Positions 61,455-64,000 of a stretch of DNA of 64,000 nucleotides are shown here, piece after piece (positions within the stretch are counted from its first letter, which is position 1; every line of letters begins with the position of its first letter). The position numbers were made by a program, and so were the translations under genes. Source of the stretch: Fratercula arctica (lineage: Eukaryota > Chordata > Aves > Charadriiformes > Alcidae); the NCBI GenBank assembly GCA_947846985.1, contig CANTUZ010000003.1, positions 95,446,674 through 95,510,673 on the forward strand, read 5' to 3'. Below the pieces are notes generated by a model. It did no database searches, was not told where the DNA came from, and saw nothing but the letters and a program-made list of their open reading frames with translations.

Positions 61455-64000
61455 GCAAGTAGATCAATATAGAAGCAGGTTGAAGGCTGCTATAATGCTG
61501 GCAGGTTTCACTTCAGTACTGTAAAGTTTTCAGGGTGTAGCTTTCATCATACTTACATGTAAATTCAGGAGGTATCTCTATGGTTGCAGTACATAAGTAT
61601 ATGAGTATGATTATTAACATTTTTGAATGCAAAATAAGTATAGAGAAAAATGCAATTTTATCTCTTGAGAGAATAATTTTTATATATAATATAATTAACT
61701 TGCCACTTCTCATTCCAAAATGAGACAGATGATGGCTACGTATTTTGAAAACAGTACTTTTATAAGAACATTACAGCTCTCTCAGAAATAAAGTCAGGGA
61801 ATTAAAAGAACACACAAAACCCTATGAATTCTGGAATTAAATATTAGGGAACATTGGTTTGGACTACATTTTCATACCGTACTTTTATAAAAAAATGCTT
61901 TCTACAGAATGAATACCCATCAAGCTAAGGAGGGTTTTTTGGTTTTTTTACTTATTGCTTTTCATTCATTGCTTGGGGGCTTATGTAGGAAAAATGGGTT
62001 TTTTATCAGTTTAAATCACACAGAAAGTTTAAAAAGGATTCTAGATTATGAAAGATATGTATAAAGAAGTGCCAAAAGAGAAGTAAAAAAAATTTTGTAT
62101 GGAATAACAGAAAAGCATAATGTTTTCCTATGAATGCTTGTTCCTATAGATTTCATTCTCAGTATGCATACATAAGAAGACAGATCAAATTCTTTCTGAC
62201 AGAAGTGCCTCCTGATGCTGTGCCTGCACTCATGAGGTCGAGTTGTCTGAGCATACCACTGTGGATTCCCAACAGATAGGAATCAACATGGAAATAAATC
62301 TCAAGCTCCACATCTAGTGGATAACTGCTCACTTAAAAAGGTTCCCTCTGAACTACCAAAGAAAAGTGTGTTTCAGGTTTTAACAAAGTCTGTTAATCTC
62401 TTTTTTTTTTTTCTTATTCTTTGTTACCCTCCGGGTGACGTATATTTGCACAGATTGCGCCATACACCTGCTAAGTATTTCTTTCAATGCCGGTGACTTG
62501 TTTGGCATCAAGTAAACTCTTTGGGGTCCATAGTAATCCTACTTATTGGCTTATACAATATCAAGACACCTAAAAGTCACCAAGATCATAGTATTGCATA
62601 CCACAGTTTAGTTGGCCACCATCTGCTTCCTCTTTGGAAGTGGGAGGCTGAAATATACCAAGAAGAATAAAGTTGACATGCACTTTCCTTTAACCTTACC
62701 TGTAAAAGCATCAGAGAGATTTCTCTCCTAGTCCTTACTCTTAAAGAGAAAAGGGCTTTAAATCTCACTTCTTGAGTGGAACATGGCTTGTGAGTTAAAG
62801 GAAATGGGTATTACTGCCAAGATTCCAGTATCCATGTGATCAAAATACATGAACATACATAAGTTATGAGGTACACAGACAGAGACCTAAAAGGCAATAT
62901 CTTCCAATATCTTATTCTCCATGGCTGGATCTTTTTTTTTTTTTTTTTTTGGTAGTGGAAAGCATAGATGAGGAAGAACAGCGTATCTCCAAAAGTAATA
63001 TTTGACACTGTGTTGATGCATAAGCAAATCTATGCTTTGTTCACTGGAAGAAATAGGACTGTTATAAAGCCAAATGAGAAATGCTCTTGGATGAGTAAGA
63101 TCCTTAATACACTGGGGTATCCATAGTAGAAGAAATGTGTCAAGCTGTTAAACCTGCAGTACGCTTCTGTGCCTACTAGACTTAATGTATTTATTAATAA
63201 CCAATTATTACTGAAACTGGGGAAAAAAATAGACCGATGATCCACTATCGATAACTTGCACTCTGGGGAAGGTGGGTACTACATACTTTTCATGTGTTTT
63301 AGTATTGTTATTCCCATCTGACAACGAATTCATACACTACAACAAGTTCTAAGAGAGTTTAAAGTAGCAGGGGCCTCTTGAAAAGGGCTGTGAGAGGTGG
63401 CATCTGTTTGGCAGAAAAGTATATTCTTTGGTCCAGTCTCCAGGTACGCATTTCAGCCATTGCTTGTAGCAAAAAATATTTTGTAAATAAATATGCTCTG
63501 AGAAAAATAAATGTTTATAGAAAAGCTTTCATGGAACCAGAGGGAATGATCTAGGTTCTTCATCATATAGAAATGTCTGTTAGCACTCCGCAGAGTTCTG
63601 TATGCAATCTTAATTTCCCTATTCATAATATGACCATGCTGATGTGAATTTTCTCCTGATCACAATTAAAACAGCAGAAGAGTTTCCATCTGAGTTTCGA
63701 AACTGCTTCAACATGAAGACAGCCAAAGAAATTTCCTTAGAGGTACTTTCCACAGGTATCCAAAGATCTATGAAGACATGTAATAATTTGTTCACTTGGT
63801 GCCTCTGGTGTAGATTATGGAGCTCAAGCATATTCTACTACCAGCTTGAAAACTAAGCCCAGTTTTAAAAGTGCAGGGTTATTTGGGGAAGTTGGGTCCA
63901 CACATTTATAGACTACTTCTGTAGTATTGGCTTCCTTACAGACTATCCAGCAGCAAAAGTTAGACTAGGGAAAATGTACACCCTCTGCTGAACGAGGCAG
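61455..64000 (+). other. Probable EYS intron 26, start
   Basis: AT-rich, no exon recognised to the end of the window. No laminin-G coding sequence is seen. Poly-T tracts lie at 62401-62412 and 62931-62951. Confidence 0.5.

Noticed and set aside
63644..63856. Frame with AEEFPSEF resembling AEEFPTET of the 57969 exon
   Set aside because: The likeness covers only about 20 bases, there is no convincing acceptor, and the rest of the frame shows no relation. Probably chance.
1..64000. CRISPR arrays, operons, tRNA or rRNA genes
   Set aside because: None seen; the repeats here are eukaryotic retroelements and microsatellites.

Overview
The window reads as nuclear DNA of a bird. It is AT-rich and carries several copies of the avian LINE CR1 (5'-truncated, ending in short ATTCTATG-type tails), avian-type retroviral LTR remnants, and simple repeats. 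There are no bacterial-type operons. No tRNA, rRNA or CRISPR was seen. Almost all short open frames are chance frames in non-coding DNA or pieces of repeats.

The only recognisable host gene is on the + strand in the last third. Three intact, well-spliced exons at 43360-43484, 47735-47859 and 57969-58221 encode EGF-like modules. A fourth coding start at 59497 opens a Ser/Thr-rich exon. The exon phases chain correctly (2 to 1, 1 to 0, 0 to 1, 1 to ...). The order of EGF repeats followed by a large Ser/Thr-rich exon, together with the phases I remember for human exons 23-26, points to EYS (eyes shut homolog), a photoreceptor extracellular-matrix protein. No upstream EYS exon was found in positions 1-43359, so that stretch is probably one very long intron, though I cannot prove it.

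The most interesting observation is the fourth exon. It has good splice context and about 149 codons, then hits a stop at 59946-59948. The next 1.5 kb holds Ser/Thr-rich, coding-like pieces scattered over all three frames, as if the body of the large exon had decayed. A GTGAGT donor at 59920, just before the stop, would end the exon in phase 1. That is also the phase at which the human exon ends, so a shortened exon (423 bp, 141 codons) or complete exon skipping could both keep the protein in frame.

Layout: 1-510 CR1; 3714-4362 CR1 (minus) with an odd perfect hairpin; about 9045-9568 antisense LTR; about 9870-10512 old CR1; 11011-11060 GATA repeat; 11278-11720 CR1; about 14890-15560 possible LTR remnant; 19655-20755 CR1 with a 335-codon reverse-transcriptase frame; about 23450-24600 GC-rich, CpG-rich island; 27217-27797 local duplication; 29226-29283 ATATA repeat; about 34287-35345 antisense LTR-like sequence; 43360-61454 EYS exons. 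Intron 24 contains a CR1 (minus, 50751-52765) split by a solo LTR (51420-51998) with a 5-bp target duplication, and a small CR1 tail at 54789-54903. Repeat boundaries are read by eye, and family names come from recognition, not from a search.
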